From Flavobacterium psychrophilum (GTDB taxonomy: Bacteria > Bacteroidota > Bacteroidia > Flavobacteriales > Flavobacteriaceae), in NCBI GenBank assembly GCA_945866505.1, contig CAMBHH010000181.1, positions 1 to 6,896 on the forward strand: a stretch of 6,896 nt of DNA, in the 5' to 3' direction. The translations under genes and the position numbers were made by a program. Position 1 is the first letter of the stretch, and each line of letters starts with the position of its first letter. The notes below the pieces were generated by a model that did not search any database, was not told the origin of the DNA, and saw nothing but the letters and a program-made list of their open reading frames with translations. Positions 6,259-6,896 of this stretch are shown piece after piece.

Positions 6259-6672
6259 TAGACCGAGAACGGAACGAAGCTTGCGTAGTAGAGAGAAGGA
6301 ATAGCAGCGTGAAACGGCGGGGGAAAAATATAAGACAGCCGATAGGCGTTCCTTGATTTAGGGCAAAGCGACCTCATCAAAATGATTTGATACAAGTAAT
6401 TTGTACATAGCAACCGAGAGTTTATATAAATATATTGAGGTAAGCGGAGCCAACCCCGATGGCTGTGCGAAGGAGCAACCGCTGAAAAAACATAGGGCGG
6501 CAGACATAATACGGCTGGAATGCAGAGCAAGGAAAGAGAGAGCTTTCAGCGTAATGAAATGGAGCGTTAAGCGAACGAATGACTGTAACGAAATGAAGCG
6601 GTATTGTGGATGCATAAGCCCGACCGAACGCAGGAAGAGAACGTGTGAAGATGAGGAACGAACAGCGGAAAA

Positions 6673-6708
6673 AATGAGGCTGCCTATTTTTGGCTGCATT
6701 ATTTTTTT
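6673..6708 (+). terminator. possible weak intrinsic terminator
   Basis: AATG (6673-6676) pairs with CATT (6697-6700). After one mismatch, GGCTG pairs with GGCTG through G-U pairs around a T-rich loop, and ATTTTTTT follows. The stem is imperfect, so this is tentative. If real, it implies a + strand transcript, perhaps non-coding, ending here. Confidence 0.35.
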
Positions 6709-6731
6709 GTGCTGTGAAGTGTCTGTGGAAC

Positions 6732-6755
6732 GGAGGAAGGAACGACCGACTGGAA
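6732..6755 (+). repeat. 24-nt direct repeat, copy 2
   Basis: Matches 6045-6068 at 23 of 24 positions, same orientation, 687 nt downstream. Further GAACG-type words follow it directly (GAACGG, GGGAACGACCGG), so it sits in a denser repeat cluster. Confidence 0.8.
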
Positions 6756-6896
6756 CAGCCGAACGGAACAAAGGGAACGACCGGAGAGAGACCGATTGAT
6801 TACTATGTCTTTTGCAAATAAATATTGCTTTATTTTCAAAAATAATTTTAGGTTTTTTTTAGGCATATGTCGCCTCTGAATAAGTAATAAAAAAGG

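Larger units (their letters stand above)
5949..6896. other. purine-skewed non-coding region with dispersed repeats
   Basis: From about 5984 to 6795 the + strand is visibly rich in G and A. It carries about eleven GAACG words, repeated CGAAATGAA and ATG(A/G)AGCGTTA(A)GCG stretches (6184-6197, 6559-6573, partly 6593-6600), and the 24-nt repeat listed separately. Open frames exist on both strands, but they overlap one another, have odd composition (Arg/Glu-rich one way, Ser/Phe/Leu-rich the other) and contain no recognisable motif, so I do not call genes. An AT-rich island at 6378-6437 interrupts the skew, with TACAA-N5-TTGTA and TTTATATAAA palindromes that could be an operator or promoter. After 6800 the DNA turns AT-rich. 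The likely role is a control, structured RNA or transfer region of a mobile element. Confidence 0.5.

Noticed and set aside
6358..6799. Overlapping open frames on both strands (132 aa on +, 137 aa on -)
   Set aside because: They overlap almost fully, the + frame starts at TTG, compositions reflect the purine skew, and neither shows a domain or plausible fold.

Overview
The window looks like Bacteroidota DNA, probably from the Flavobacteriia or a neighbouring class. The DNA is AT-rich, the genes lack clear Shine-Dalgarno sequences and start after A-rich leaders, one TAnnTTTG-type -7 element is visible, and several proteins (a DUF5675 protein, a DUF6943-like protein and the conserved hypothetical at the left edge) belong to families I associate with this phylum. 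The window reads as accessory DNA: three blocks of different composition lie side by side, and there are no housekeeping genes.

Left block (1-1249, + strand): a compact run of four genes. It holds the C-terminal part of a conserved Bacteroidota hypothetical, a DUF5675 protein, and two very small membrane proteins whose genes overlap by 11 nt. A strong hairpin terminator follows at 1351-1385. The set resembles a phage-derived lysis or envelope module, but its function is not shown by the sequence.

Central block (5192 down to 1511, - strand): a two-gene operon with one base between the genes. The first gene encodes a protein with two separate PD-(D/E)xK-type nuclease domains: a Vsr/DUF559-like domain in the middle and a RecB/Cas4-like domain at the C-terminus. 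The second encodes an SF1B Upf1/Dna2-like helicase with all motifs intact. Together they look like a Dna2 machine split over two polypeptides with an extra nuclease added, and they are the best candidate here for an undescribed anti-phage or anti-plasmid system. Short related repeats in the same orientation lie just outside both ends of the pair (1403-1421 and 5307-5327), which suggests a cassette that moves as a unit.

Right block (5526-6896): a DUF6943-like gene on the - strand, of a kind I associate with integrative conjugative elements, then more than 900 nt without a credible gene. That stretch is purine-rich on the + strand, is full of GAACG-type words, and carries a near-perfect 24-nt direct repeat at its two ends and a long purine/pyrimidine inverted repeat. 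It looks like a non-coding or structured control region of a mobile element. The nuclease-helicase pair therefore sits between a phage-like remnant and ICE-like DNA, as expected of a defence island.
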